A model generated the notes under the pieces. It did not search any database. It was not told the DNA's origin and saw only the letters and a list, made by a program, of their open reading frames with translations. From Nostoc sp. HK-01 (GTDB lineage: Bacteria; Cyanobacteriota; Cyanobacteriia; Cyanobacteriales; Nostocaceae): a stretch of DNA of 64,000 nucleotides. How positions within the stretch are numbered: position 1 is the stretch's first letter; the number at the start of each line of letters is the position of its first letter. A program made the translations under genes and the position numbers. The DNA lies in NCBI GenBank assembly GCA_003990705.1, contig AP018318.1, positions 3,847,501 through 3,911,500 of the forward strand, written 5' to 3'. Positions 18,056 through 26,976 of the stretch are shown here, one piece after another.

Positions 18056-18766
18056 ATGGATATTTTAATTGTTGAGGATGAATCTGAAATTGCTCAGTTA
18101 ATCCAACTGTCTTTAGAAAAAGAAGGATTTTCTTGTCGCATCAGCCGCGATGGTGTGAACGCTTTGCGAATGTTTCAGGAGCAACCGCCTGATTTAATTA
18201 TTTTAGACTTAATGATTCCTGGGTTGGATGGATTGGAGGTTTGTGCCAGAATTCGGCAAAAACCTGGTACAAAAGACCCTTATATTTTGATGTTGACGGC
18301 CAAGGGTGAAGAAATCGATCGCGTGATTGGTTTATCTACTGGTGCTGATGACTACATGGTTAAACCATTCAGCCCTAGAGAGTTAGTGGCTAGAGTGCGG
18401 GCGTTATTGCGGCGTAGTCTCCGCCAAGGCGGACAACATCAAGTCACGCGGACGCAAAACTTTATCGTCGATGTTGAACAACGGACGGCTTCTCGTCAGT
18501 TAAATTCTCAAGAAGCAGAAATTTTAGACTTAACCAACCTAGAATTTAATTTATTAAGCACCTTTGTTAGTAATCCTGGGCGAGTTTGGAACCGCACCCA
18601 GCTAATTGATAAACTCTGGGGGGATGATTTTTTTGGTGATGAGCGAGTTGTTGACACCCATGTAGCGCGGTTGCGGAAAAAAATCGAGCCTGACCCAGCT
18701 AATCCCTCATTTATTAAAACTGTTGTTGGAGTCGGCTATAAATTTGAAGACTCTGCTGTAACGTGA
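18056..18766 (+). CDS. OmpR-family response regulator
   Basis: Two-domain response regulator of 236 residues. The receiver has the acidic pocket (VEDES), the phospho-acceptor Asp51 in LIILDLMIPGLDG, Thr in MLTAKG and Lys in MVKPFSP. The C-terminal OmpR-type winged helix is visible from LTNLEFNLLSTF to VVDTHVARLRKKIEPDP and VGVGYKFE. It should bind DNA when phosphorylated by the histidine kinase encoded next, whose GTG overlaps its stop codon (GTGA). The pair resembles BaeR/BaeS-type systems, but the signal and regulon are unknown. Confidence 0.93.
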   Translation: MDILIVEDESEIAQLIQLSLEKEGFSCRISRDGVNALRMFQEQPPDLIILDLMIPGLDGLEVCARIRQKPGTKDPYILMLTAKGEEIDRVIGLSTGADDYMVKPFSPRELVARVRALLRRSLRQGGQHQVTRTQNFIVDVEQRTASRQLNSQEAEILDLTNLEFNLLSTFVSNPGRVWNRTQLIDKLWGDDFFGDERVVDTHVARLRKKIEPDPANPSFIKTVVGVGYKFEDSAVT

Positions 18767-19884
18767 GCGTGATGATTATGAGTTGGCCTTGGACGAAATC
18801 CTTGCCTTTGGCATCACGTTTGTTTTTCTCCCACTTGGTAGTCATGATTGTGGGGGTAGTGAGTTTTGTGATTATCAGCAAAGTCTCTTCACCTCGTTTT
18901 TTTGTACTGCACTTAGAGCGACTACAAAGCCAAGGTTTAGATTTAATTAACGTCCGGACTGAACTAGTGGAAGGTTTTGAAACAGCTTGGCGGCGTAGCA
19001 CAATTTGGTCAGTGATAGTTGGTACTACAGCGGCGGGAGGATTGAGCTACTGGGTGTCTAAACGAATTATGCAGCGGTTGACGGAAATGGAACAAATTAC
19101 CCAAAAGTTTGCCGTTGGTGAGTTAGACGCACGATTACCTCTGTCGGAGATTCCCGAACTGAATCGCTTAGGTGCTAGTTTTAATCGTATGGCTGCCAGT
19201 TTAGAGGGTGTAGAAGCACGGCGACGAGAATTAATTGGTGATATGACTCATGAACTGCGGACACCATTGACTGTTGTGCGCGGTTACTTGGAACAATTAG
19301 CAGATGGTGAAATAGAACCTTCACCAGAAGTTTATCGGCGTTTAGCCAGAGAAACTAGACGCTTAGAAAGATTAGTGAATGATTTGCAAGAACTTTCTAA
19401 GGCAGAAGCTGGTTATTTACCAATTAAAATACAGCCGATAAATCTACTTCCTTTATTAGAGTCTTTAGTAGAAAGATTTAGCGAACAACTGTTAGAAGAT
19501 GGGCCAGTGCTACGTTTAGATTGCCCCACACCATTACCTTTGGTATTAGCGGATGTTGATCGTACGGAACAAGTGTTAGTCAACTTGGTAGGAAATGCAG
19601 TTCGTTACACTACCAATGGCTCAATTACTGTGCAACTTTGGCCGGAAGCATCTCAACTTTGGATTGCTGTGATTGATACTGGTATTGGTATTGCAGCACA
19701 AGATTTACCTCATGTATTTGAGCGCTTTTGGCGAGCCGATCAATCGCGCGATCGCCATTCGGGCGGAACTGGGATTGGTTTAACTATTTCTCGGCATTTA
19801 GTTGAATTACAAGGTGGAATAATTCAGGTTGAAAGCGAATTAGGAATTGGCAGTACATTTCGTTTTTGTCTACCTTTAGCTTGA
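18763..19884 (+). CDS. HAMP-containing sensor histidine kinase
   Basis: Membrane sensor kinase of 373 residues, the partner of the preceding response regulator. It has an N-terminal helix at about 18-40, a very short extracytoplasmic loop (about 41-80), a second helix near 81-100, a HAMP segment, a HisKA dimerisation helix with His163 in MTHELRTPLTVVRGY, and an HATPase_c domain with N box (LVNLVGNAVRYT), DTGIGI, FERFWRAD and GGTGIGL. The loop of about 40 residues is small for a ligand sensor and suggests sensing in the membrane. The start is GTG at 18763 within the upstream stop. Confidence 0.92.
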   Translation: MSVMIMSWPWTKSLPLASRLFFSHLVVMIVGVVSFVIISKVSSPRFFVLHLERLQSQGLDLINVRTELVEGFETAWRRSTIWSVIVGTTAAGGLSYWVSKRIMQRLTEMEQITQKFAVGELDARLPLSEIPELNRLGASFNRMAASLEGVEARRRELIGDMTHELRTPLTVVRGYLEQLADGEIEPSPEVYRRLARETRRLERLVNDLQELSKAEAGYLPIKIQPINLLPLLESLVERFSEQLLEDGPVLRLDCPTPLPLVLADVDRTEQVLVNLVGNAVRYTTNGSITVQLWPEASQLWIAVIDTGIGIAAQDLPHVFERFWRADQSRDRHSGGTGIGLTISRHLVELQGGIIQVESELGIGSTFRFCLPLA

Positions 19885-19986
19885 ACTTTCTTGGGTACAA
19901 AGAATTGACACAAGCTAGTCGCATTACTGTCATACTCAATTGATAGTTTGAAGATATTCAAACTAGAGTTTTAATTGATTTTTGAG

Positions 19987-20088
19987 ATGACTACTTTTGT
20001 ACTGGCTTCTTGTTTAGTGAGTTTACTAACTATCTCTGGCTGGGCGGCGATCGCCTATTTATTCCCGCCAAATCACTCCCAAGATTAA
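19987..20088 (+). CDS. Very small membrane protein
   Basis: A 33-codon frame (MTTFVLASCLVSLLTISG...) consisting almost entirely of one hydrophobic helix followed by a polar end, PPNHSQD. It lies 102 bp after the histidine kinase gene and 12 bp before the convergent DUF4327 gene. The ribosome binding site is weak (TTGAG). Size and shape resemble small cyanobacterial subunit proteins, but I do not recognise it. Confidence 0.4.
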   Translation: MTTFVLASCLVSLLTISGWAAIAYLFPPNHSQD

Positions 20089-20100
20089 TAACTTGGATGA

Positions 20101-20328
20101 TCAACTGCCATCTTCTTCCCAATTTTCACTACCCAACAGATCAATAATTCTATCTCGGAGCAAAAATTCATTTTTTTCAAGTTCAAGTTCAAAAATAGCC
20201 CAGTCACGTTCAGGGATATACTTGCACAAAGCATAAATTGGTCGCTGGCGACTAATAAGTCCCTTTTTAACTAGTTGACGTGCTTCGTCTTTAATTAATT
20301 CAATGTCGTATTTAACAGCAGTGTCCAT
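20101..20328 (-). CDS. DUF4327 family protein
   Basis: Small acidic protein of 75 residues. The N-terminal block YDIELIKDEARQLVKKGLISRQRPIYALCKYIP is the hallmark of the cyanobacterial DUF4327 family, usually 70-110 residues. No catalytic motif or membrane helix is visible; a compact helical protein is likely. The start codon ATG at 20328 has AAGGAACC just upstream. The function is not known. It is convergent with the small membrane-protein gene. Confidence 0.85.
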   Translation of the reverse strand: MDTAVKYDIELIKDEARQLVKKGLISRQRPIYALCKYIPERDWAIFELELEKNEFLLRDRIIDLLGSENWEEDGS

Positions 20329-20651
20329 ACCTGGTTCCTTAGTTTATGATCAAGGAATTAAATTCCCAAGCAATCAATACTGGGACTTTATCTTAAAATT
20401 ATCAAAAGAATTTGAGAAAATTGTGAAGAACTACAGCATAAAACCTAGCTGAAGCTATGTAATAGAGGATATTAATTCATATTCATCAACATATCTAATT
20501 AATTTAGCTTTTAATTTAGTGCTACGTAGACAAATTCTCAATATCTACACTTTGCCCAGAATGACATATTTGCATAAAGTTGTGATCAGCCTCTAGGTAG
20601 AGCAGATTTAGAAAAATTTATGTAGATTGATTAAATTGATACAATGATGAG
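20329..20651. other. Promoter region of the DUF4327 gene
   Basis: About 320 bp, AT-rich, between the DUF4327 gene and the end of the PPK2 gene. No gene or strong hairpin is seen. It should hold the DUF4327 promoter and the PPK2 terminator. Confidence 0.35.
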
Positions 20652-21521
20652 CTATTCTTCTTGCTCTAAAGCATACTTTGCTTGCAAAAGTTGCTGCTTA
20701 TCTTCTTCGCTGACAGTAGGATATTTTAACTTTAGCGACTCTAATTTAGAACAGATAATATCAGCCACTACCATACGCATAAACCATTTGCGATCGGCAG
20801 GAATAATATACCAAGGTGCATGTTTGGTGCTAGTGTGCTGAAAAACCTCTTCATAAGCAGCCATATAATCTGACCAAAAAGCCCTTTCTCGAACATCATT
20901 AGCCGAAAATTTCCAATTTTTTTCTGGAGCATCAATTCTCGCTAAGAATCTTTTTTTCTGTTCAGATTTTGAGACGTTAAGAAAAAACTTTAAAACAATA
21001 ATGCCATTATCTACTAAATATTTTTCAAAATTATTTATTTCCTCAAATCGCTGTTGCCAGATTTTATTGCCTTTTGGTAAATGAGGAAGTTGCTGTTTTT
21101 GGAGAATTTCTGGATGAACTCGCACTACTAAAACTTCTTCATAGTAAGAGCGATTAAATATGCCAATTCTACCCCTTTCTGGCAAAGCTTTCATTGTGCG
21201 CCACAGGTAGTCATGGTCTAATTCTTCATGACTAGGAGATTTGAAACTAAAGACTTGGCAGCCTTGGGGATTAATCCCAGACATCACATGTTTAATGGTA
21301 CTATCTTTGCCAGCCGCATCCATTGCTTGAAAGATAATTAGCAAAGCATAGCTATTTTGGGCATAAAGAGTATCTTGATATTTGGCTAATCTTTCTATGT
21401 CTGACTTTAATTTGAGTGCTGCATCATTTCTGTCATGATAATTAGCTGTATAAGCCGGGTCATAATTGTTGAGGAGAGAAATCTTGGCAGCGGGTGGCAC
21501 AATAAAAGCATCATGATTCAT
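20652..21521 (-). CDS. ppk2: Polyphosphate kinase 2 family protein
   Basis: Cytoplasmic polyphosphate:nucleotide phosphotransferase of 289 residues, the usual length of single-domain PPK2. The Walker A-like loop is [19 protein letters not shown] (about 61-79), the Walker B region is [20 protein letters not shown] (about 119-138), and the lid region is [26 protein letters not shown]. The family converts polyphosphate and (d)NDP or NMP into NTP or NDP, or the reverse. Sequence alone suggests a class III/I-like single-domain enzyme, but substrate class cannot be settled. The start [10 protein letters not shown] matches family N-termini. Confidence 0.9.
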   Translation of the reverse strand: MNHDAFIVPPAAKISLLNNYDPAYTANYHDRNDAALKLKSDIERLAKYQDTLYAQNSYALLIIFQAMDAAGKDSTIKHVMSGINPQGCQVFSFKSPSHEELDHDYLWRTMKALPERGRIGIFNRSYYEEVLVVRVHPEILQKQQLPHLPKGNKIWQQRFEEINNFEKYLVDNGIIVLKFFLNVSKSEQKKRFLARIDAPEKNWKFSANDVRERAFWSDYMAAYEEVFQHTSTKHAPWYIIPADRKWFMRMVVADIICSKLESLKLKYPTVSEEDKQQLLQAKYALEQEE

Positions 21522-21564
21522 ATAAAGTATGAAGTTTGAAATATCAAGTATTTATGGTGTGTAG

Positions 21565-21624
21565 GGTGGGCAATGTTCACATCTGCAAAATTTTATTTTG
21601 ACTGAATTTTCAGCATTACCCACC
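21565..21624. repeat. Inverted repeat GGTGGGYAATG
   Basis: GGTGGGCAATG at 21565-21575 is mirrored by CATTACCCACC at 21614-21624 with one mismatch and a 38-nt AT-rich loop, in the gap upstream of the PPK2 gene. It resembles the short palindromic intergenic repeats of Nostocales. A related GGGTGGG/CCCACCC hairpin is at 23845-23864. Confidence 0.45.
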
Positions 21625-21655
21625 TGAGTTTAATTGCTATAAAACATTGCTCATG

Positions 21656-22144
21656 TTATTTTTTTTTGACCTTTTTTGGCCTGATAGTGGGTCGCATAGT
21701 TTCTCGACCAATCACAAACATCCCCGCTATCCCCAAGCAAACAAACCAAACATATTGGTACCAGTATTGGCGAATCTGCCCAACTGTACTCAGTTCTGGA
21801 TGTAGTGTATTCAAGTACAGTAGCAGCACCAGTATCATTAGTGCGCCAAAACCCACAAAGCTTAAACCTACACGTAGACGTATAGGCTGTAATTCCCAGT
21901 CACTAATCTGCTCTAGGTCAATTTCTGCCAATTTTTGCAAGGATGTTTCGGCAACAGTTGAGGCTTCTTGCATTCTGTTACCCAATTTTGGGGGCAAAAT
22001 TGGCACTAATGTTGTTACTGTAGGCCGACGTAGTAACGCTTCGGTATCTCGTAACAATTCTAGTGGTTTACGTGCCGTAACTGATTGAGCAAATTCTGTG
22101 TTTTTTGTAGCCGTCGTGGCGGTAGCTTCGCCTTCAAAATCCAT
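21656..22144 (-). CDS. Conserved two-span membrane protein
   Basis: Protein of 162 residues that I do not recognise. Residues 1-85 are polar with a Pro-rich segment (TLVPILPPKLGNRM), a short helical acidic stretch follows (AEIDLEQISDW), then two membrane helices at about 92-112 (VGLSFVGFGALMILVLLLYL) and about 128-146 (YVWFVCLGIAGMFVIG), and a Lys/Arg-rich end (RPKKVKKK). The topology predicts both ends in the cytoplasm. It is read in the same direction as the PPK2 gene downstream and the peroxiredoxin upstream, with gaps over 100 bp. Confidence 0.65.
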   Translation of the reverse strand: MDFEGEATATTATKNTEFAQSVTARKPLELLRDTEALLRRPTVTTLVPILPPKLGNRMQEASTVAETSLQKLAEIDLEQISDWELQPIRLRVGLSFVGFGALMILVLLLYLNTLHPELSTVGQIRQYWYQYVWFVCLGIAGMFVIGRETMRPTIRPKKVKKK

Positions 22145-22264
22145 AGCAGGCTATAGAAAAAAGAGGATACAAATAGCCTAACTAATCAGTGGAAGCCACG
22201 CAAATATCTTTAGTGTCTATGTCTTGATGGGTTCAATTTCACCACCAAGACAGATATATAAAGT

Positions 22265-22822
22265 CTAGGAAGCGGAGGATTGTAATTTTTCTAATCTTGC
22301 TAACACTTCTTGACTATGAACAGATGGGTTAACTTTGACAAAAGTTTCGCGCAAAATACCTTCTGGGTCGATGATAAAGCTGTGGCGCATAGAGACAAAA
22401 CCAATCCAAGAACCATAAGCTTTACTGACTGCGCCAGTTGTATCAGCTAATAGGGGAAATTTTAATCCTTCAGAATCACAAAATTCGGCGTGGGAATCGA
22501 CATCATCCGCACTGACACCAATTATTTGAGTATTTTTTGCTAAATATTTGGGTAAGTCTTGCTGAAAACGCCGTGCTTCGATAGTGCAACCTGCTGTAAA
22601 GTCTTTGGGATAAAAGTATAGTACTAGCCACTTTCCGCGCAAATCGGTAAGAGAGATTTGGCCGTCGCCTGTGTTGGTAGGTAAAGTAAACTCTGGCGCA
22701 GGTTGATTTACTGTGGGTAATTTACCACCCAGCGCCTGAGCCGTCGGGGAAAAGTTTAACCAGCTGATGAGGGCAAAACAGCTGGCAAATAATATACTCA
22801 AAAAATTGCGCCGAGAAATCAT
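22265..22822 (-). CDS. Peroxiredoxin, BCP/PrxQ type, exported
   Basis: Thiol peroxidase of 185 residues. The N-terminus is a twin-arginine-like signal (MISRRNFLSILFASCFALISW, cleavage near AQALGG), so it probably acts in the thylakoid lumen or periplasm. The peroxidatic Cys79 is in YFYPKDFTAGCT. The resolving Cys usual five residues later is absent (EARRF follows); a Cys at 115 in EFCDSEGLKFPLL may serve instead. Catalysis would reduce H2O2 and organic hydroperoxides with a thioredoxin-type donor. The sipA gene lies 32 bp upstream, so the two may be co-transcribed. Confidence 0.9.
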   Translation of the reverse strand: MISRRNFLSILFASCFALISWLNFSPTAQALGGKLPTVNQPAPEFTLPTNTGDGQISLTDLRGKWLVLYFYPKDFTAGCTIEARRFQQDLPKYLAKNTQIIGVSADDVDSHAEFCDSEGLKFPLLADTTGAVSKAYGSWIGFVSMRHSFIIDPEGILRETFVKVNPSVHSQEVLARLEKLQSSAS

Positions 22823-22854
22823 GGTTTAGACCAAAATTACAACTTTACATAAGT

Positions 22855-23121
22855 TTATAATTCTTGGTTACTGTTATTATCACCTTGGTCAGATTCACTA
22901 GGACTATCTGTGCTTTCAATGTATTGGCTATCGAGAAGAAAAGCTCCTCTAGTAAAGCGGATACCCCAATAACCGCCAGGACGACGGTCAAGGACAATAC
23001 CTTCTTCGCCAAGATTGATTACATCTGGGGGACGTAACATCGGCATAGGGTCGGCTGTTTTGACGTAAGGTGGTAGCGCCACAACCCGGACTTTACTACC
23101 AATAGCGAATTCTTTGGACAT
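22855..23121 (-). CDS. sipA: SipA, NblS-interacting protein (DUF3148)
   Basis: Small SH3-like protein of 88 residues. The sequence KVRVVALPPYVKTADPMPMLRPPDVINLGEEGIVLDRRPGGYWGIRFTRGAFL is the DUF3148 signature of SipA, which binds the ATPase domain of the histidine kinase NblS and stimulates its activity in the high-light and nutrient-stress pathway of cyanobacteria. The acidic C-terminal tail (DSPSESDQGDNN) is variable in the family. The peroxiredoxin gene follows at 32 bp. Confidence 0.88.
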   Translation of the reverse strand: MSKEFAIGSKVRVVALPPYVKTADPMPMLRPPDVINLGEEGIVLDRRPGGYWGIRFTRGAFLLDSQYIESTDSPSESDQGDNNSNQEL

Positions 23122-23280
23122 ATAAAAAAAGCTAGAAGTTTGAATTAACTCCTAACTTTATCCTAAAGGGGTTGCCAATTTTGTTGGGGTAGAGTAAATA
23201 TAGTTGGGAAAAAATTAGGAATGCGAAAGGAGATGGAACTTATCCCCTCCCGCCATCTTCTGCAAGGAAGCCTAAATTAA

Positions 23281-23302
23281 GTTAAAAGTTAAAAGTTAAA
23301 AG
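23281..23302. repeat. GTTAAAA heptamer tandem repeat
   Basis: Three tandem GTTAAAA units follow an AAGTTAAAA start. They match the short tandemly repeated repetitive (STRR) heptamers described from heterocystous cyanobacteria. They lie just past the coq4-like gene end. Confidence 0.6.
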
Positions 23303-23304
23303 AT

Positions 23305-23820
23305 TTATTTGTCTATAGAAAATATTGATTGCACTTCAGTTAGGGGTAAGTGCCAAACTAATTCAGGCTGCCAAGTATCGGGGTCAAAGTTGGAGTGATT
23401 ACCACGCTGATATGCTTGCCATAATCTTTTCCATGTAAATTCTTGACGAGAATTGAGATTTTTATAAATAACCCTTAATAGACCTAATCCTATAACAAGA
23501 TTAAACAATCCAAATTTTGCACCTAATAAAAATGCTTGTACTTCTGCTTCACCAATGGGGTCTGCACCATAACCTGTCAGAACATGAACACCATCGTGGA
23601 GTTGTTTGCGGCGAAGACCTGTCGTGAAGGGTTTGAGGTTGTGTGTATCGAGAAAATCAACCCAAGCTTGACCAAAAGTGCCGACAGGGAGCGATCGCAA
23701 TTTTTCTACATACACAATTTGTGGTACATTTTTGCCGCGTGCTTCAGCAACGCGATCGAGTTTATCTAAAAATTTTTGGATGGGGGGATGAGATTTTGAG
23801 GAAGCAATATCAGGTTGCAT
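23305..23820 (-). CDS. Coq4 family protein
   Basis: Protein of 171 residues of the Coq4 family, which in eukaryotes supports ubiquinone biosynthesis. The zinc-site motif HDxxH-x11-E is intact in LHDGVHVLTGYGADPIGEAEVQAF, and a Gly-rich hydrophobic helix follows (LFNLVIGLGLLRVIY). In cyanobacteria it may serve in plastoquinone metabolism or lipid binding; this is not established here. The ATG at 23820 is chosen; an upstream GTG at 23862 would place a GGGTGGG/CCCACCC hairpin inside the coding region. Confidence 0.82.
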   Translation of the reverse strand: MQPDIASSKSHPPIQKFLDKLDRVAEARGKNVPQIVYVEKLRSLPVGTFGQAWVDFLDTHNLKPFTTGLRRKQLHDGVHVLTGYGADPIGEAEVQAFLLGAKFGLFNLVIGLGLLRVIYKNLNSRQEFTWKRLWQAYQRGNHSNFDPDTWQPELVWHLPLTEVQSIFSIDK

Positions 23821-23844
23821 AATTTTGAGATTAAGGATTGTGTG

Positions 23845-23864
23845 GGGTGGGTTAATTCCCACCC
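23845..23864. repeat. GGGTGGG/CCCACCC hairpin
   Basis: A perfect 7-bp stem with a 6-nt loop (TTAATT) between the coq4-like gene and the small secreted-protein gene. No T-run is present on the minus strand, so it is an mRNA hairpin or dispersed palindrome rather than a clear terminator. Confidence 0.45.
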
Positions 23865-23875
23865 TACTTAAATAA

Positions 23876-24181
23876 CTAGTCGTGCTTATCTCGGTAGATG
23901 GTACGAGAGAGAAGATTTTCGCGGCGATTGAGTTGTCTTCTTTCTTGAGGAGTTAGATGTCCATCACTACGAATATCCCGTCTTCTTTCAGCTTCCAAAG
24001 ACGCTTCACGCCGTTCTAATTGCCGTAATTCTGCTCTATTAATTGAGCCGTTTTTAACACCGTGATAGATGCGTTGTTGTTGATTCACTTCGCGGTGATG
24101 AATTTCCCCAGCAGAAGCTACGGTAGGTAAAAAAATAGCAGTCGCACATAGAACAATGTATGCAAAGCGGTTCATAAACAT
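23876..24181 (-). CDS. Small secreted Arg/Glu-rich protein
   Basis: Exported protein of 101 residues with a signal peptide (AYIVLCATAIFLPTVASAGE, cleavage after ASA). The mature part is short, helical and highly charged: two related segments, HGVKNGSINRAELRQLERREASL and SDGHLTPQERRQLNRRENLLSR, repeat a pattern of a G-x-(I/L)-(N/T) turn followed by an Arg/Glu helix. This resembles duplicated calcium- or metal-responsive helical units but no EF-hand loop is complete. It follows the Spy-like gene in the same direction at 55 bp and may share its regulation. Confidence 0.65.
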   Translation of the reverse strand: MFMNRFAYIVLCATAIFLPTVASAGEIHHREVNQQQRIYHGVKNGSINRAELRQLERREASLEAERRRDIRSDGHLTPQERRQLNRRENLLSRTIYRDKHD

Positions 24182-24236
24182 AACCTTCTAACTAGTGATA
24201 GTTTTTGCTCTGAACTTCAATGCTGGGGTAGCAGAA

Positions 24237-24767
24237 TTAGCTATTGGGTTGTTGGCGTTGTTGACGGCGCTGTTTGCCATTTTGACGTAATTGCTGAAGT
24301 TTTGTCCGTTGTTCTGGAGTTAAAACTGCTTCAATTTGTTGTTTAGAAGACTCACGTATTTGCCGCATTTGAGTTTTTTGTGCTTCAGTTAAATTCAACT
24401 CAGCAAAACCCTTACCACCTCGACGGCCTGCACGCTGTCCAGGTTGCCGTGGTTGACCTTGATTAGCTTGTCTTTGAGCGCGACGTGCTTCAAAGGCTGC
24501 TTTTAATTTATCTTTTTGTTCTTGTGTAAGAACATTTTCCATTTGACTGCGGGTATTGCGTTGAATTTGCTGAATTTGGGTTTTTTGAGCATCGGACAGA
24601 CCTAATTCTGCCCAAGGGCCTTTTTTACCTTGCCATTGTCCTTCTTTTTGGGCTTGAGCAACTAATAGAGGTGAATGAGATAAGGCTTGAGCTTTAACAG
24701 CGAAGGATGTTGCAGACAGAGTAAGAGCGATCGCACCAGCAATTAATGATAATGACTTCAGTTTCAT
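24237..24767 (-). CDS. Spy/CpxP-like periplasmic protein
   Basis: Exported protein of 176 residues. A signal peptide (LSLIAGAIALTLSATSFAVKAQA) precedes two homologous repeats, each starting L(G/N)L(S/T)(D/E)AQKTQ and ending in a VLT(Q/P)EQ helix, separated by a Gln/Arg/Gly linker (QGQPRQPGQRAGRRGGKG). The LTxxQ motif repeated twice is the signature of the LTXXQ/Spy family of periplasmic chaperone and envelope-stress proteins. It is transcribed divergently from a NarL-type two-component system (start 25051), with an inverted repeat at 24842-24867 between them, suggesting that this pair controls it. Confidence 0.75.
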   Translation of the reverse strand: MKLKSLSLIAGAIALTLSATSFAVKAQALSHSPLLVAQAQKEGQWQGKKGPWAELGLSDAQKTQIQQIQRNTRSQMENVLTQEQKDKLKAAFEARRAQRQANQGQPRQPGQRAGRRGGKGFAELNLTEAQKTQMRQIRESSKQQIEAVLTPEQRTKLQQLRQNGKQRRQQRQQPNS

Positions 24768-24841
24768 TTGTTACCTTGTTTTCTTTTCCTTCTGAGGATG
24801 TCATCATCATAGGAATTTACTCTTACTCATCACATGAGGAG

Positions 24842-24867
24842 AAAGTCATGGTTACACCCATGACTTT
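24842..24867. promoter_or_regulatory. Inverted repeat between spy-like gene and two-component genes
   Basis: AAAGTCATGG at 24842-24851 and CCATGACTTT at 24858-24867 form a perfect 10-bp inverted repeat with a 6-nt spacer. It lies 75-100 bp upstream of the spy-like start and about 185 bp upstream of the kinase gene. A binding site for the NarL-type regulator is plausible; a hairpin is the alternative. Confidence 0.45.
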
Positions 24868-25050
24868 AGTCATACTTTATTTTTGTGTTATTTGAGTAAC
24901 AATAACTTGTAAATTATAGTTACAACAGAATACAAAATTATCTATATATGTACATTTTTTAGTACAACTCTCAATCAAGCTGTAATGATGAATTAATACT
25001 CACTATCATCACCATTAATCAAAGTTTATCATCCAAAATTTCCAATTAAT

Positions 25051-26241
25051 ATGAATCAACCTATTCAAATTAACAATCATCCTTTTCGGTTTTTACTGTA
25101 TCTAGAATGGATATTGCTAACTCTGGCTATTTCCACATCTACTTTTCCTGATCCTTCGCCGCGATTTGCTAATCAGTTCCCTGAACTTACTATTGGCTGT
25201 TTAATTATCTTTGGGTTTATGGGTTTAAGATTACCCACAGGTAAACCTATCTATAAAATAATTTACACAGCAATTGAAATTATCTTACTATTTATTACGG
25301 GGATGTTTGGCGGAAGAGTTGCGCGATTGTTCCCGTTTATTTACCTAATTTTAGTAACTCGCAGTTGTTTAATTTTTCAGTTACCTGGACGCTTAGTTGT
25401 CACAGGTTTGTCTTTCTCTTTATTTTTAATGACTTTGAATGCTCGTTTACCTCGTGCTTTACCCCCACAAGCGCAAGAGCGTTTTCGGTTTATTACTTTT
25501 AACACGGCACTGTTATTTGGATTAAGTTTAATTTTTGTTTTATTATTAATGAATACTGTATTATCAGAACGGCAGAGTCGAGAACACCTAGCGATCGCTA
25601 ATGAAAAACTGCGCCGATATGCTTTACGAATTGAAAATCAAGCTACTCTAGAAGAACGAACTCGCATTGCCCGTGAAATTCATGATTCTTTAGGACATTC
25701 TTTAACAGCATTAAATTTACAATTAGAAACTGCTTTAAAATTGTGGCAGTCTAATCCAGAGAAAGCTCAAACATTTTTATCCAGAGCTAAAGAACTTGGT
25801 TCTAAGGCTTTAAAAGATGTACGCCAGTCGGTTTCAACAATACGGGTTAATCCCTTGCAGGAAAAAACTTTAGAGCAGGCTATCTCTGTACTTTTAGAAG
25901 ATTTTCATCGAGCTAATTGCGTTAGCCCACGTTGTTTTATTAACCTGGATTATTCCCCACCTCCAGAAATTAATATTGCCCTTTATCGCATTATTCAAGA
26001 ATCATTGACAAATATTTCTAAATATGCAAAAGCTACAGAAGTGATCTTAGCACTGACTAGTACGAAAAAAAGCTTACGTTTAATGGTTCAAGATAATGGC
26101 ATAGGTTTTGATATTCAGCAAAATACTACTGGTTTTGGCTTACATAGTATGCGCGATCGCACTTTAGCATTGGGTGGTGAATTTAAGATTAACACTACTC
26201 CCAATTCTGGCTGTCAAATTATAGTTGATATTCCTTTATAA
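25051..26241 (+). CDS. NarL-type sensor histidine kinase
   Basis: Membrane sensor kinase of 396 residues. The first 175 residues contain about five hydrophobic helices (for example [12 protein letters not shown] and [18 protein letters not shown]) with little loop sequence, so the signal is probably sensed within the membrane. A coiled linker leads to a HisKA_3 domain with His211 in [20 protein letters not shown]. The HATPase_c domain shows [22 protein letters not shown] and [11 protein letters not shown]. The response regulator follows 11 bp after the stop. The neighbouring divergent spy-like gene suggests an envelope-stress role, an inference from context. Confidence 0.92.
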   Translation: MNQPIQINNHPFRFLLYLEWILLTLAISTSTFPDPSPRFANQFPELTIGCLIIFGFMGLRLPTGKPIYKIIYTAIEIILLFITGMFGGRVARLFPFIYLILVTRSCLIFQLPGRLVVTGLSFSLFLMTLNARLPRALPPQAQERFRFITFNTALLFGLSLIFVLLLMNTVLSERQSREHLAIANEKLRRYALRIENQATLEERTRIAREIHDSLGHSLTALNLQLETALKLWQSNPEKAQTFLSRAKELGSKALKDVRQSVSTIRVNPLQEKTLEQAISVLLEDFHRANCVSPRCFINLDYSPPPEINIALYRIIQESLTNISKYAKATEVILALTSTKKSLRLMVQDNGIGFDIQQNTTGFGLHSMRDRTLALGGEFKINTTPNSGCQIIVDIPL

Positions 26242-26252
26242 AGTTGCAGAGT

Positions 26253-26915
26253 ATGATTAGAGTTTTGCTGGTAGATGACCAAAATTTAATTCGTCAAGGT
26301 CTCAAAGAATTATTAAAATTGGAACCAGATTTAGAAATTGTGGGCGAAGCAGAAAATGGTGCGGTAGCTGTAGACTTGGTAGCAAAATTACAGCCAGATG
26401 TAGTGCTAATGGATATTAGAATGCCTATTATGGATGGAGTTGCAGCTACACAAGAAATTCATCAAAATTTTGGGAACATCAAAATTTTAGTACTCACAAC
26501 TTTTGACGATGATGAATATGTTTCCGCCGCATTACAACATGGTGCAATGGGTTATTTACTCAAAGATACACCTTCAGAAGAATTAGCTGCGGCAATTCGC
26601 GCCGTTCACAAAGGTTATACTCAACTAGGGCCAGGAATAGTTAAAAAACTATTGAATCAATTTCCTAGTGGTAGTTCAACACCATCAGAACCTGTACCGC
26701 CTAGTTTAACTGAACTGACACCCAGAGAAAAAGAAGTTTTAAAGTTAATTGCAACAGGTGCTAGTAACCGGGAAATTGCCCAGGAATTATATATTTCTGA
26801 AGGTACAGTCAAGAATCATGTTACTAATATTTTAAATCGCTTAAGTTTGCGCGATCGCACTCAGGCGGCTATTATTGCAAATACATTTTTAGCTTATTTA
26901 AATGAGTCTGATTAA
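26253..26915 (+). CDS. NarL/LuxR-family response regulator
   Basis: Response regulator of 220 residues. The receiver has the acidic pair in LLVDDQ, phospho-acceptor Asp54 in [12 protein letters not shown], Thr in LVLTTFDDD and Lys in LLKDTPS. After a Ser/Pro linker, a LuxR-type helix-turn-helix follows: [36 protein letters not shown]. The ATG at 26253 is taken over an upstream TTG, as [10 protein letters not shown] is the conserved opening. It works with the sensor kinase encoded 11 bp upstream. Confidence 0.93.
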   Translation: MIRVLLVDDQNLIRQGLKELLKLEPDLEIVGEAENGAVAVDLVAKLQPDVVLMDIRMPIMDGVAATQEIHQNFGNIKILVLTTFDDDEYVSAALQHGAMGYLLKDTPSEELAAAIRAVHKGYTQLGPGIVKKLLNQFPSGSSTPSEPVPPSLTELTPREKEVLKLIATGASNREIAQELYISEGTVKNHVTNILNRLSLRDRTQAAIIANTFLAYLNESD

Positions 26916-26976
26916 TCCAGTCAAGCCAGCCAAACCAACTATCGGTTACATTTAATACCCAAAAATCTTAAAATAG

